Assembly: GCF_014191725.1 (NCBI RefSeq)
Contig: NZ_JACHWZ010000011.1
Coordinates: forward strand, 1 to 64,000
DNA length: 64,000 bases
From: Microbulbifer rhizosphaerae
GTDB taxonomy: Bacteria; Pseudomonadota; Gammaproteobacteria; Pseudomonadales; Cellvibrionaceae
Direction of reading: 5' to 3'
The notes under the pieces were generated by a model. The model worked only from the letters and a program-made list of their open reading frames with translations, did not search any database and had not been told where the DNA came from. Numbering within the stretch: the first letter of the stretch is position 1; every line of letters starts with the position of its first letter. This document shows, piece after piece, positions 11,968 to 21,495 of the stretch. A program made the translations under genes and the position numbers.

Positions 11968-13903
11968 CTATTTCTCCGAAAAGCTCCAGATTGGGAGATC
12001 TGTCAGTCTCCTTTTGGCGTTTCTTGTCAGGCATCGGCCTTTTTTCAGGTACAGGTTTGGGGGCGAGTTTTCGCAGCCGCGGGTAGACCCGGCAAAGGGT
12101 GTGGAATTCCCGGGCAAACGGCGATTGTTCCCGCCGGTCGATCAGGTGCTGCAACAACATTTTGAGGTTTTGTTCTATGTCGGGATCGAACCGAATCTGT
12201 TGCAACAGGCCACAGATACTTTCCAGGCGCGCCAGCATTTGCTCCGCCCCCTGAACCTGGCACAGACGGTTGAACAGTTGGCAAACCCGTTTGCGCAACC
12301 AGCGATTGTCACTCTGTCGCAGCCAGTGGCTGGACTGGCGCAGCAGCAAATCGATGTGTTCCGGTTTGATCCAGGCACTCGCAGCCCGCTTTTGCTCCAG
12401 CGTGACCAGGGCCGCGTAAAATAACCACTCGGCTTCCACTGCCTGGCCGGCGATCACATTGGCCAGCGGCTCGCGGGAGCTATCGAACAGGCTGTTTTGC
12501 AGTTTATGCCACAGGGTGTCTGTGTCTGCATCGGCGTTGCACAGGATTTCGCGGAGCACATAGGCCGCTAGGCGCTTTTTGTCTTCGCCGCCTAAAGGCC
12601 AGTAAAAATGCGCCAGAAATTTGTCCGGCTTAGCAATCCGGGTCAAGGCGAAATAGAACAGGCCCGGATCGACCTGATAGAAATCAGTGGCCGCCTCCCG
12701 CTTGTGAGTCCCGCTGCCGGCAAAAGCCGTGCCGGCAAGAAAATTGAGCAGTGCGAGGCGGTAGTTGCCGGGATATTGGCTGCAGGGCAAACGCAACAGG
12801 CGGCCATGGATCAACGGCAGGCGCCGTTGCTGTATCCCCTGGCAAAGCCATTCCACCAGGGTTTCCAGACAGGCGCGGGCGGTGGATTTTTGGTTCGGGG
12901 GCACGCCGGTGCAGCAGAGTCTGAACAGGCTGTTGAGCTGGTTTTCAAATTCCCGGGTGCCGTCCGGATCGTCGTCGAGGTAGCGGCTGAGGAGGCGGCA
13001 ACGCAGCAATTCATACTGCAAACGCGAGGCAAAATCCAGTGAGGCTTTTTGCGTGGCCTTATGGATTTGCTGCAACAAGGCTGTGCCGGCCCCATCCAGG
13101 TCAATGGCCCCGCCGGGCCGCCCTTCCCGCTCGACCTTGCCCAACAACTGCCCCAGGGCGGGCAAGCGGGCCCATTGTTCAGGGGTCAATTGCATGCCCG
13201 GGTTTCGTTGGATAAAAAGCAAAACAAGATGCTTGATAGCGTCCTGCCAGGGCGTTTGATGGAACCAGTCCTCCCCGGCCAGGGCCTGCTCCAAAGCGAG
13301 CACGGTTTTTTGCGTCGGTTTCGGTCTTTTCAGTTTGAAGAATCTGCTGAGCGCCGAGACCAGGGGGTTCGAGCGGGGCTGGTGCAGGTACGCGGCCAGG
13401 TATTTCGTCAGTTCACCGTCATGGCCCGGCACACCCAGCAAATGCCGCACCAGCTCCAACGACGCCTGGAAAGGCGGCCCGGAACTGTGGTCGGTCCAGG
13501 CGATCAGCGGCGCGGGATCCCCCGCTTGCAGTTGCGGGTGATTCAACAGGCAATACAACTCCATGACCTCGTACAACCAGCCGTATTCCGCCTTGATAAG
13601 GGGTGTTTTATAGGCGGACAGCGCCTGGCCATTCCCAAAGGGAAGCGCATCCAAAAACAGGAACTCCAGCAAGCCCTCAAACAGCGCCTGCAGGCCCCCA
13701 AGCCGAGGGTGCTCACGCCAGCTTCGGAAATCCTGCATAACACCGGGGGGTGGTGGCTCACCTCTTTCCAGGCTGATTTCCACGATTTCACACAGAGCCA
13801 TAACATCGTGGCGAGGTATCGAGGGCCCGGACGAAGACGACCGTTTCTTTTGCGGCTTTTTGCGCGGCTTTTGCGGTTTGCGTTGACGATGTTTTTTCTT
13901 CAT
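11960..13903 (-). CDS. Unrecognised 647-residue protein of the chaperone cassette
   Basis: I do not recognise this protein. Its first 22 residues are almost all Lys/Arg/Gln/Pro (MKKKHRQRKPQKPRKKPQKK), followed by SSSSG and then about 580 residues rich in Leu/Gln/Arg that look all-helical, perhaps a helical-repeat scaffold. The C-terminal 60 residues are again basic, ending in an acidic LELFGEIDG. No signal peptide, membrane segment or nucleotide-binding motif is visible. It starts 12 nt after the Hsp70 stop and overlaps the J-like gene by 8 nt, so it is surely co-expressed with both. A client-binding or adaptor role is inference from context. Confidence 0.8.
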   Translation of the reverse strand: MKKKHRQRKPQKPRKKPQKKRSSSSGPSIPRHDVMALCEIVEISLERGEPPPPGVMQDFRSWREHPRLGGLQALFEGLLEFLFLDALPFGNGQALSAYKTPLIKAEYGWLYEVMELYCLLNHPQLQAGDPAPLIAWTDHSSGPPFQASLELVRHLLGVPGHDGELTKYLAAYLHQPRSNPLVSALSRFFKLKRPKPTQKTVLALEQALAGEDWFHQTPWQDAIKHLVLLFIQRNPGMQLTPEQWARLPALGQLLGKVEREGRPGGAIDLDGAGTALLQQIHKATQKASLDFASRLQYELLRCRLLSRYLDDDPDGTREFENQLNSLFRLCCTGVPPNQKSTARACLETLVEWLCQGIQQRRLPLIHGRLLRLPCSQYPGNYRLALLNFLAGTAFAGSGTHKREAATDFYQVDPGLFYFALTRIAKPDKFLAHFYWPLGGEDKKRLAAYVLREILCNADADTDTLWHKLQNSLFDSSREPLANVIAGQAVEAEWLFYAALVTLEQKRAASAWIKPEHIDLLLRQSSHWLRQSDNRWLRKRVCQLFNRLCQVQGAEQMLARLESICGLLQQIRFDPDIEQNLKMLLQHLIDRREQSPFAREFHTLCRVYPRLRKLAPKPVPEKRPMPDKKRQKETDRSPNLELFGEIDG

Positions 13904-13915
13904 AACGGAAGCGGC

Positions 13916-15664
13916 TTACTCATCTTCTACCCATTCGTAGAGCTGATCCTCCAGTTCATCCAACTGCTCGTCGGCATCCTCCCTGCCGAGCAGATCCTTG
14001 TAGCGCTCCATCAGTTCGACGATTCCTTCCGGAGCCGGCTGGCACTGCTCCAATTTCTGCGACACTTTTTCAATCAGGAAATTAGTAACGCGGGCTTCGT
14101 CTTCACTATCGTCTTCACCGACCTGCTCATGTTCAGTGAGATTATCACCGAAGCCGCCGTCCTCACTGTTTTCGGACACGGAACGCGCCAGATCCATGGT
14201 GAATTCACGCCTGGAACCGCCCGAACCTTCGCTGACGATGATCTTTATAGTGCCGTTTACATCGTATTGGAAACAGACATCGAGTTTTTCGCTGCGGCTC
14301 TGGCTGAATTCGATAAAGAACTGGCCGATGAAATTGTTGTGCCGGGTATTGCTATTTTCACCCTGGTAAACGGGAACGACGGCACCCTTTTGACTTGGGT
14401 GCGCCTTGTAAAAAGTGCGGCTAAAACTGGCGGGCAAGCGTGTATAGCGGCGAATGAGCGGGGCGAAGGTCAAGGGGTGGTCGCGACCGGAAGTCGGAGC
14501 GACTATTTCGTCGTGGTCTTCCTCGCCCACCGCGGCGATACCCAGGGAGTGCGGGCAGATATCCACCACGCTGCGATCGAAAATCTCCCCACAACAAATC
14601 GCCGCGCGGGTGCAGGCCCCCAGCGCTACCGACAAGTCGGCGTCAAGCCAGCTTTCCGGGTCGATATCGAAGCGTTGTTTCAGCCTTTCCGCCACCAGGG
14701 GAATGCGGGTGGAGCCGCCCACCAGCAATAGCCGGTCGACCTCCCGCGACTGACTATTGACATCCGCCAGCACCTGGGCGGCCTTGTCCAGGGTGGAGTC
14801 GATCAGGTCCCCGATCAATGCCTCAAAGTCTTCCCGGGTGATCCTAAGCTCCAGCATGACGTTGTCGCCCCCGACCGTCAGGGGTTCATGCAAGGTGACT
14901 TCGGTCTGATGGGACAACTGGATTTTGGTGTTTTCCGCCAGAAAGCGCAGGCGCGTTCGGGCGAGGACATCGCCGGCAGCATCGACATTGTACCGATCGC
15001 GCAGATGGGCGATAAAACGTTCCACCAAGCGGTGGTCAAAGTCATCCCCACCCAGAAAGGTGTTGCCTTCGCTGGCCAGCACTTCGTAGCTGGCGGCGGT
15101 CACGTTCAGCAGGGAAACATCGAAGGTGCCACCACCCAGATCGTAGACCAGCCAACGCTCCTGGGCACCGTCGTCGAGTTGGATCCGTTCGTGGGCAATG
15201 GCCGCGGCCGTGGGTTCGTTGACAATTTGCAGAACGTCCAGACCCGCGCGCCGGCCGGCTTCCAGCGTGGCTTGTCGCTGCTGTTCCTGAAACCAGGCGG
15301 GCACGGTGATCACGGCCCTGGTCACGGCTTCACCCAGTTCCCGCTGGGCGGCCCCCACCAGCGCTTCGAGTATTTTGGCCGAAACATCGACAGGGGAAAG
15401 CTGTTGGCCGCCGAGTTCCACGCGGTAGCCCGGATCATCCATTTTACGCTTGATGGAAATGACCGCCTCTTGCGGTGCCACAACATAGTGGTTGCGTGCT
15501 GCCGTTCCCGCCAGCCATTGCCCGTCCTTCCAGGCCAGCATGGACGGCATGGTGTTCTGCCCGTCCAGGGGCACAACCCGCGGCTGCCCCTGCTCCAGCA
15601 CAGCGATACAACTGTTGGTGGTACCCAGGTCTATGCCGCAAAAACGTGAGGTATCAGATGTCAC
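13916..15664 (-). CDS. Hsp70-family chaperone (DnaK-like, accessory)
   Basis: A 582-residue Hsp70. The ATPase domain shows IDLGTTNSCIAV (phosphate 1, residues 11-22), VNEPTAAAIAHE (148-159), VYDLGGGTFDVSLL (173-186) and LLVGGSTRIPLV near 315-326. The interdomain linker and beta-domain start are altered: VVDICPHSLGIAA where DnaK has VLLLDVTPLSLGIE. The C-terminal lid is shortened and ends acidic (YEWVEDE), with no EEVD-like or Gly-rich tail. I start at a GTG with GGAGGA 8 nt upstream; it overlaps the GrpE-like stop by 11 nt. Not the housekeeping dnaK, which pairs with dnaJ. Confidence 0.92.
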   Translation of the reverse strand: MTSDTSRFCGIDLGTTNSCIAVLEQGQPRVVPLDGQNTMPSMLAWKDGQWLAGTAARNHYVVAPQEAVISIKRKMDDPGYRVELGGQQLSPVDVSAKILEALVGAAQRELGEAVTRAVITVPAWFQEQQRQATLEAGRRAGLDVLQIVNEPTAAAIAHERIQLDDGAQERWLVYDLGGGTFDVSLLNVTAASYEVLASEGNTFLGGDDFDHRLVERFIAHLRDRYNVDAAGDVLARTRLRFLAENTKIQLSHQTEVTLHEPLTVGGDNVMLELRITREDFEALIGDLIDSTLDKAAQVLADVNSQSREVDRLLLVGGSTRIPLVAERLKQRFDIDPESWLDADLSVALGACTRAAICCGEIFDRSVVDICPHSLGIAAVGEEDHDEIVAPTSGRDHPLTFAPLIRRYTRLPASFSRTFYKAHPSQKGAVVPVYQGENSNTRHNNFIGQFFIEFSQSRSEKLDVCFQYDVNGTIKIIVSEGSGGSRREFTMDLARSVSENSEDGGFGDNLTEHEQVGEDDSEDEARVTNFLIEKVSQKLEQCQPAPEGIVELMERYKDLLGREDADEQLDELEDQLYEWVEDE

Positions 15665-16211
15665 TGGAAGATTCCTCCACTGGCGTGGGCCGGCTGCTGA
15701 CAACCACTTTGGCAGGGCGAATCAGCTCGCCGGTTTCTCTCAGGTAGCCCTGTTGTATGATTTCACAAACCGTGCCGGGGGCCCGGCCCGAGTCCGGCAT
15801 CGCACTGAGCACTTCGCAGCCCTGCGCCGGATAGTGTTGCCCCTGGCACACAAGTGGATGAAGACTGGCCAGCTGCTGCATTTGGTCGATCGCCTGATCG
15901 GTCAGTTGGACCACGGCGTTATCGGCGGAAGCCGCCGTGCGTATTCGCTGTAACCTGTCCAGCAGGTCGATGACCTGCCCCTGGCTGAAGATTATGCCGT
16001 TGCGCAGTTGCAGGGTGGACTTGAGGGAAAGAAGCTGCTGTGACAACTGTTCCAGCGCCTCTCCCTGTTGTTTTTGCGCCAGCGACATGCGGCGCAGACC
16101 TTTTTTCTGTTCGGCAAACTGTTCCAGCATAAGGAGATTTTTTGCAGCCAGATCGGAAAAAAGCGGATCTTGCTGTTGTGTGGAAAATAGTTTTTTAAAG
16201 CGGCGCAGCAC
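15654..16211 (-). CDS. GrpE-like nucleotide exchange factor
   Basis: A 185-residue protein, first gene of the cassette. A long helical, Gln/Leu-rich region (residues 25-95) could form the GrpE dimer coiled coil. The C-terminal part GTVCEIIQQGYLRETGELIRP-like segment (about 145-166) matches the GrpE beta domain (VxxVxQxGYxxxGRxxRPAxVxV). Sequence is otherwise divergent and Gln-rich. It would release ADP from the Hsp70 that follows it in overlap. The first 16 residues are basic. No heat-shock promoter could be assigned upstream. Confidence 0.75.
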   Translation of the reverse strand: MLRRFKKLFSTQQQDPLFSDLAAKNLLMLEQFAEQKKGLRRMSLAQKQQGEALEQLSQQLLSLKSTLQLRNGIIFSQGQVIDLLDRLQRIRTAASADNAVVQLTDQAIDQMQQLASLHPLVCQGQHYPAQGCEVLSAMPDSGRAPGTVCEIIQQGYLRETGELIRPAKVVVSSRPTPVEESSSDI

Positions 16212-16329
16212 GAAAATTCAAGCCTCTTGAATTTACTGATTACAAAGCTGGCGATCTTAACAGAATTGAAATTCTTTTACATCCGTGCTAATTGGGTGGC
16301 AACCCTGTCCGCCGCTCCTCCCGTAGCCC

Positions 16330-16620
16330 CGCCCTGGATATTGTCGCGACTGGGGCCTCGGCCCCCGCGCTTGCGTATCCACCTGCGCCTCGGCAATCAT
16401 CACCTGGCCCCGGAATTCGCGCTCTTCGTCTGCCCGGCCGCGAGCGAGAATGGGCATGCCGCCCTCCAGCGACGGCAGGAATCGTTCCGACCGGGTAAAG
16501 TCGAGTTACAGCCGCGAGACATCCTGCAGCGTGGTGATTTCCTCAGTGGGCGACACCATGGTGCCGAGGCCGATATTGCGCGGCCCCAGCTGCCCGGCGA
16601 AGGGCATGCGGATCACCGGC
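16330..16620 (-). pseudogene. Remnant of an RND efflux periplasmic adaptor gene
   Basis: On the minus strand one frame reads RMPFAGQLGPRNIGLGTMVS, then PTEEITTLQDVSRL, a TAA stop, then LDFTRSERFLPSLEGGMPIL and a stretch ending AEAQVDTQARG. This is the beta-barrel region of MexA/MexH-type membrane fusion proteins (family pattern: APFxGxxGxRxxxxGxxVxxGxxIxTLxDLxxxxLDFxVPExxLxxLxxGxxV). The in-frame TAA, and loss of both ends, show a dead fragment of about 95 codons. No RND pump gene is nearby. Identification is by eye. Confidence 0.65.
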
Positions 16621-16659
16621 CTTCATAGATACGCGCCTCGACGCATCTATGAAGGCCGG
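16616..16659. repeat. Perfect 15-bp inverted repeat (hairpin)
   Basis: Arms CCGGCCTTCATAGAT (16616-16630) and ATCTATGAAGGCCGG (16645-16659) are exact reverse complements around a 14-nt loop. It abuts the upstream break of the adaptor pseudogene. There is no T run, so it is not a clear terminator. Confidence 0.85.
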
Positions 16660-16793
16660 GTTGTCGCAATGGGCAACTAAGCCTGTATCAATTGGCATTA
16701 TCGCCTAACGGGTTTACATTATTAATTTATATTCAGCCCGCCTCTGTGCAGATGAGAGAAGCTTTTTTTTGCGACAACCAGGAGGAAACCGCC

Positions 16794-17222
16794 GTGGCTG
16801 TCACCGTCGACCGAAGGTATCAAAGAGAGCTTCACCCGCTTCACGCATTCCTGCTTGCGGGCATGGTCCCGCTGTTCCTGGGGGCCATGCTGAGCGACAT
16901 CGCGTACGCCTTCAGCTACCAGATCCAATGGATCAACTTCGCTTCCTGGCTGATCGCCGGTGGTCTCGTGTTTGGCGCCTGCGCGCTGGTGTGGGCCGTC
17001 ATTGACCTGTTCCGCGCCGATCGCCTTGAACGGTTCCCCCTCGTCTATGCCCTTCTTCTGCTGGCGACCTGGATACTGGGATTCATCAACGCCCTGGTCC
17101 ATGCCAAGGACGCCTGGGCGATCATGCCCGCGGGCCTCGCTCTTTCGGTGATCGTTGTCGTGCTTGCGGGCGCGGCGACATGGGCCGGCTTCTCCGGCAT
17201 CCGCGCAAGGGGTGACGTATGA
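16794..17222 (+). CDS. DUF2231-type four-helix membrane protein
   Basis: A 142-residue inner-membrane protein with four predicted hydrophobic segments: LHAFLLAGMVPLFLGAMLSD, then WINFASWLIAGGLVFGACAL, then LVYALLLLATWILGFINALV, and the last LALSVIVVVLAGAATWAGF. This is the pattern of DUF2231 (possible heme or redox role). I start at a GTG with AGGAGG 8 nt upstream; an in-frame ATG 102 nt further up lacks a site and adds non-family residues. Its TGA overlaps the next ATG (ATGA), so it is coupled to the sugar dehydrogenase; this gene pair recurs in alpha- and gammaproteobacteria. Confidence 0.85.
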   Translation: MAVTVDRRYQRELHPLHAFLLAGMVPLFLGAMLSDIAYAFSYQIQWINFASWLIAGGLVFGACALVWAVIDLFRADRLERFPLVYALLLLATWILGFINALVHAKDAWAIMPAGLALSVIVVVLAGAATWAGFSGIRARGDV

Positions 17223-18511
17223 AGCGCTTGAGCGTGTTTTCGGCCATTGGTCTTTCGGCCCTGTTGGGCGCCTGTGGCGGCGGCAATTCGGACCCGGAGC
17301 AGTACGGCCCCGACCCGGCGCTCCCGGACCCAAAGCGCGGATTGTTGCCCGGCATGGCCGTTCCGAAGCCGGCGGAATGGGGCGACCAGCGACCGACCGT
17401 GCCGCAGGGCTACACGATCGCGGCCATCGCCACCGGCCTGAAGATCCCGCGCCAAACCCTGGTCCTTCCCAACGGCGACATCCTGGTGGCAGAAGGCAGG
17501 GGCGGCGGAGCGCCGAGCCTGAAACCGAAAGACGTGATTGCCGGTTACATCAAATCCAAGGGGAACACCCAGGTCGAGGGCGGCGACCGGGTGACCTTGC
17601 TGCGGGACAGCGATGGCGACGGCACCTACGAGGAACAGACTGTCTTCGCCGAGAACCTCAACGCGCCTTACGGGCTCGCACTGGTCGACGGCAGTCTTTA
17701 CGTCGCCAACCAGGACGCACTGGTGCGGTTTGATTACCGGGACGGCCAGACCCGGGCCAGCGGGCCGCCGGACAAGGTCACGGACCTACCATCGGAGATC
17801 AACCATCACTGGACCAAGGCGCTCACCGCCAGCCCCGATGGACGTTTTCTCTACGTCGGCATCGGCTCCAACAGCAACATTACCGAGCGCGGAATGGCGG
17901 CCGAGGTCGATCGGGCAATGGTGTGGCAGGTGGACGTGAAAACCGGAGCGCACAAACCCTATGCGACGGGCCTGCGCAATCCCACCGCGCTCGCCATCCA
18001 GCCGGGGACGGACCGGTTGTGGGCAGTGGTGAACGAGCGCGACGAACTCGGCCCCAACCTGGTCCCCGACTACCTCACTTCCGTGCGCGAAGGCGGATTC
18101 TACGGCTGGCCCTACAGCTACTGGGGCCAGAACGTGGACCCTCGTGTCCGGCCGCGGGACCCGGAAAAGGTCGCCTCGGCGATCGTTCCAGACTACAGCC
18201 TGGGATCGCACGTCGCCGCGCTCGGCCTCGACTTCTCCACGCCCGCGATGGGCGCCGAATTCGCGGACGGTGTGTTCGTCGGCGAACACGGCAGTTGGAA
18301 CCGCGAGGAACCCGTCGGCTACAAGGTGATCTTCGTGCCGTTCCGCAACGGCCGCTCCGCCGGTCCGCCGGTCGACTTCGTCACCGGCTTTCTGCTGACG
18401 GACGGCAAGGCCCGTGGCCGGCCGGTGGGCGTAACCGTTGATCCGCGCGGGGCGCTTATCGTCGCTGACGACCTTTCGAACACCGTGTGGCGCGTGACAC
18501 CCGCGCAATGA
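17219..18511 (+). CDS. PQQ-type sugar (sorbosone/glucose) dehydrogenase lipoprotein
   Basis: A 430-residue six-bladed beta-propeller of the glucose/sorbosone dehydrogenase family, oxidising sugars with PQQ or possibly another quinone in the periplasm. A signal peptide ends in the lipobox LLGAC with Cys19. Family motifs include FAENLNAPYGLALVDGSLYV, YATGLRNPTALAIQPGTDRL, REGGFYGWPYSYWGQNVDPR (with preceding NERDELG) and GVFVGEHGSWNREEPVGYKV. Translationally coupled to the DUF2231 gene. No PQQ synthesis genes are in the window. The pair sits between a pseudogene and mutS, and may be acquired. Confidence 0.9.
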   Translation: MKRLSVFSAIGLSALLGACGGGNSDPEQYGPDPALPDPKRGLLPGMAVPKPAEWGDQRPTVPQGYTIAAIATGLKIPRQTLVLPNGDILVAEGRGGGAPSLKPKDVIAGYIKSKGNTQVEGGDRVTLLRDSDGDGTYEEQTVFAENLNAPYGLALVDGSLYVANQDALVRFDYRDGQTRASGPPDKVTDLPSEINHHWTKALTASPDGRFLYVGIGSNSNITERGMAAEVDRAMVWQVDVKTGAHKPYATGLRNPTALAIQPGTDRLWAVVNERDELGPNLVPDYLTSVREGGFYGWPYSYWGQNVDPRVRPRDPEKVASAIVPDYSLGSHVAALGLDFSTPAMGAEFADGVFVGEHGSWNREEPVGYKVIFVPFRNGRSAGPPVDFVTGFLLTDGKARGRPVGVTVDPRGALIVADDLSNTVWRVTPAQ

Positions 18512-18696
18512 CCGGCAGTCGCTCGCGGGCCTCGGTAAGGTGAAAGCTCGCAACCGATTGCCTTTCTCCGCCATCGCTTCCCTGCTCCGCCGGTTTGGGG
18601 CAGCGTCACCACCCAAACCCGGTTTAATCGACAGCCCGACCCGCTACAATAGCGCCCCTTCACATCCACAACTGAACAAGAAGAAGCAGCCCTTCC

Positions 18697-21288
18697 ATGC
18701 CGCAGACCGCGACTATTCAGCACACTCCCATGATGCAGCAGTATCTAAAGATCAAGGCCCAGCACCCCCAGGAGCTGGTGTTCTACCGCATGGGCGACTT
18801 CTATGAACTCTTTTACGACGATGCCAAGCGAGCCGCGGAGCTGCTGGATGTGACTCTCACCGCCCGCGGCAAGTCCGGCGGCGATCCCATTCCCATGGCC
18901 GGGGTACCCTACCACGCGGTGGAGGGTTACCTTGCGCGGCTGATCAAGGCCGGCGTTTCCGTGGCCATCTGCGAGCAGATCGGCGATCCGGCTACCAGCA
19001 AGGGACCGGTGGAGCGCAAGGTGGTGCGCATCGTCACCCCCGGCACGGTGACCGACGAGGCTCTGCTCAATGAGCGCCGGGACAATCTGCTGGCGGCGGT
19101 GGCGCAGTTGGCCGACAAGTTCGGCCTGGCCCTGCTGGACCTGGCCACCGGGCGCTTCGCGGTGCAGGAGGTGGACAGCTTGGAGACGCTGGCGGAACAG
19201 GTGCAGCGACACGGCCCGGCGGAGCTGCTGGCGGCCGAAGGCCTGGCGCTGCCCGCGGAAATAGAGAAACGTCCGGGCCTGCGCCGACGCGCGCCCTGGG
19301 AGTTCGAACAGGAAACCGCCCTGCGCCTGCTGAACCAGCAGTTCGGCACCCTCAATTTAGAAGCCTTCGGCTGCAGCCAACTGCATGCGGCCCTCTCTGC
19401 CGCGGGCTGCCTGCTGCAGTATGCCCGCGATACCCAGCGCACGGAGCTGCCTCATATCCGCAGCCTGCAGACCGAAAGCAGCGACGATACCGTGGCCCTG
19501 GACGGTGCCTCCCGGCGCAACCTGGAGATCGACCTGAACCTGGGTGGCGGTGATGAAAACACCCTGCTGTCGGTGTTCGATAGCTGCAAGACCGCCATGG
19601 GCAGCCGCCTGCTGCGCCGCTGGCTGAACAACCCGCTGCGCCGGCTGCAGACCCTGCAAAACCGCCAGGGCGCCATTGCCGCACTGATCGACGACTACCG
19701 CTTCGAACCGCTGCGAGAAGCACTGAAGCCCGTCGGCGATATGGAGCGCATCCTCGGCCGCCTGGCTCTGCGCTCCGCTCGACCGCGGGACCTGGCGCGG
19801 CTGGGGCTGTCCCTGGCGCAGTTCCCGGAGATCCAGCGGCAGCTGGCGGAAACCGATGCCCCTCTGCTCGCGGAGCTGGCGCGGGAGATCGGCGAGTGGC
19901 CGGAGACGGTGGAACTGCTGGACCACGCCCTGGTGGAAAACCCACCGGTGGTGATCCGGGACGGCGGTGTGATCGCCGATGGCTACGATAGTGAGCTGGA
20001 CGAACTGCGCTCCATCAGCGAAAACGCCGGCGACTATTTGGTGCAGTTGGAGATCCGGGAAAAGGAGCGCACCGGCATCCCCACCCTTAAAGTGGGCTAC
20101 AACCGGGTGCACGGCTACTTTATCGAGATCAGCCGCGGCCAGAGCGACAAGGCCCCCGTCGATTACATCCGCCGCCAGACCCTGAAGAACGCCGAGCGCT
20201 TTATCACCCCGGAGCTGAAGGAGTTCGAAGACAAGGCCCTCTCCGCCAAGAGCCGCGCCCTGGCGCGGGAGAAAGCCCTGTACGAGGAACTGATCACCCA
20301 ACTCAACCAGTCCCTGGCGGAACTGCAGGGCGCCGCCGCCGCGGTGTCCCAACTCGACGTGCTCGCCTGCCTCGCCGAGCGCGCCGACAACTTGCGCCTG
20401 TGCCGCCCGGAACTGCGTGTGGAGCCCGGCCTGGCGATCGCTGCCGGCCGCCACCCGGTAGTGGAGCAGGTGCTGGACGAGCCCTTCGTCGCCAACGATA
20501 TCGAGCTGCGCGACGACCGCCGCATGCTGGTGATCACCGGCCCCAATATGGGCGGCAAGTCCACCTATATGCGCCAGACCGCGCTGATCGCCCTGCTCGC
20601 CCATATCGGCAGCTATGTGCCGGCGGACTCCGCGCGCATCGGTCTGCTGGACCGCATCTTCACCCGCATTGGCAGCGCCGACGACCTGGCCGGTGGCCGC
20701 TCCACCTTTATGGTGGAGATGACCGAGACAGCAAACATATTGCGCAACGCCAGCGAGCACAGTTTGGTGCTGATGGACGAAATCGGCCGCGGTACCAGCA
20801 CCTACGACGGCCTGTCCCTGGCCTGGGCCTGCGCCCACTACCTGGCGGATCAGGTGCGCGCCTTCACTCTGTTCGCCACCCACTACTTCGAGCTCACCGC
20901 GCTGCCGGAGCAGTGCCCGGAGGCGGCCAATATCCACTTGGACGCCACCGAACACGGCGACGGTATCGTCTTCCTGCACCGCATCCAGGAGGGTCCGGCG
21001 TCCAAGAGTTACGGCCTGCAGGTGGCTAAACTGGCGGGGATTCCCGGGGATGTGCTGGTGGAGGCGAAGCACCGGCTGGAGGCGTTGGAAAACGGGACTC
21101 GGGAAACAGCAAGCGAGTCCCGTGGAAAGGTACCGCAACCGGCACCCGCGCCCGGTTCGCCCCAACAGGTGGACCTGTTCGGCGCCCCCACCCATCCGGC
21201 GGTGGAAGCCTTGGAGGGGCTGGACCCGGACGACCTAACTCCCCGCCAGGCGCTGGAGAAGCTCTACGCGCTGCGGAAACTCTTGTAG
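18697..21288 (+). CDS. mutS: DNA mismatch repair protein MutS
   Basis: Recognises base mismatches and recruits MutL. The 863-residue length is normal. The N-terminal mismatch-binding domain has [15 protein letters not shown] (the Phe-x-Glu wedge, near residues 30-42), and the C-terminal ATPase has Walker [13 protein letters not shown] (about 614-625), [18 protein letters not shown] and [11 protein letters not shown]. The final residues form the KLYALRKLL dimerisation helix. The last codons TTG TAG lie on the edge of a TGTAGGAGC repeat. An ATG 33 nt downstream (MMQQYLKIK) is an alternative start; no good Shine-Dalgarno is seen before either. Confidence 0.97.
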   Translation: MPQTATIQHTPMMQQYLKIKAQHPQELVFYRMGDFYELFYDDAKRAAELLDVTLTARGKSGGDPIPMAGVPYHAVEGYLARLIKAGVSVAICEQIGDPATSKGPVERKVVRIVTPGTVTDEALLNERRDNLLAAVAQLADKFGLALLDLATGRFAVQEVDSLETLAEQVQRHGPAELLAAEGLALPAEIEKRPGLRRRAPWEFEQETALRLLNQQFGTLNLEAFGCSQLHAALSAAGCLLQYARDTQRTELPHIRSLQTESSDDTVALDGASRRNLEIDLNLGGGDENTLLSVFDSCKTAMGSRLLRRWLNNPLRRLQTLQNRQGAIAALIDDYRFEPLREALKPVGDMERILGRLALRSARPRDLARLGLSLAQFPEIQRQLAETDAPLLAELAREIGEWPETVELLDHALVENPPVVIRDGGVIADGYDSELDELRSISENAGDYLVQLEIREKERTGIPTLKVGYNRVHGYFIEISRGQSDKAPVDYIRRQTLKNAERFITPELKEFEDKALSAKSRALAREKALYEELITQLNQSLAELQGAAAAVSQLDVLACLAERADNLRLCRPELRVEPGLAIAAGRHPVVEQVLDEPFVANDIELRDDRRMLVITGPNMGGKSTYMRQTALIALLAHIGSYVPADSARIGLLDRIFTRIGSADDLAGGRSTFMVEMTETANILRNASEHSLVLMDEIGRGTSTYDGLSLAWACAHYLADQVRAFTLFATHYFELTALPEQCPEAANIHLDATEHGDGIVFLHRIQEGPASKSYGLQVAKLAGIPGDVLVEAKHRLEALENGTRETASESRGKVPQPAPAPGSPQQVDLFGAPTHPAVEALEGLDPDDLTPRQALEKLYALRKLL

Positions 21289-21358
21289 GAGCGGCCGTTG
21301 GCCGCGATCGGTCCGTGATCGAAACCACCAACGATCGCGGCCAGCGGCCGCTCCTACA
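21284..21358. repeat. REP-like inverted repeat (TGTAGGAGC family)
   Basis: Left arm TGTAGGAGCGGCCGTTGGCC then GCGATCG, right arm CGATCGCGGCCAGCGGCCGC then TCCTACA, nearly perfect complements around about 20 nt. The TAG at 21286-21288 is the mutS stop codon. It may end mutS transcription. Confidence 0.9.
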
Positions 21359-21495
21359 GGGAGGTCATAGACACATTTCCAGCCTTCAACGGTTATAAGT
21401 ACCCAACCAATCGGACTCAAAAGCCTCTACATTTCGCGCCAGTAATTGCTAAAATCCGCTGCTCCATTGACTCAGGGCATTATCGAGGGACAAGC

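Noticed and set aside
16227..16628. 133-codon plus-strand frame in the adaptor remnant region
   Set aside because: The opposite strand carries recognisable membrane-fusion-protein sequence, so this is a shadow.
16698..16711. GCCTAAC heptamer resembling an integron attC core
   Set aside because: Only one core motif is present, no inverted GTTRGGC partner at the right distance and no integrase.
19357..21195. Long open frame antisense to mutS
   Set aside because: Same explanation: shadow of a well supported gene.
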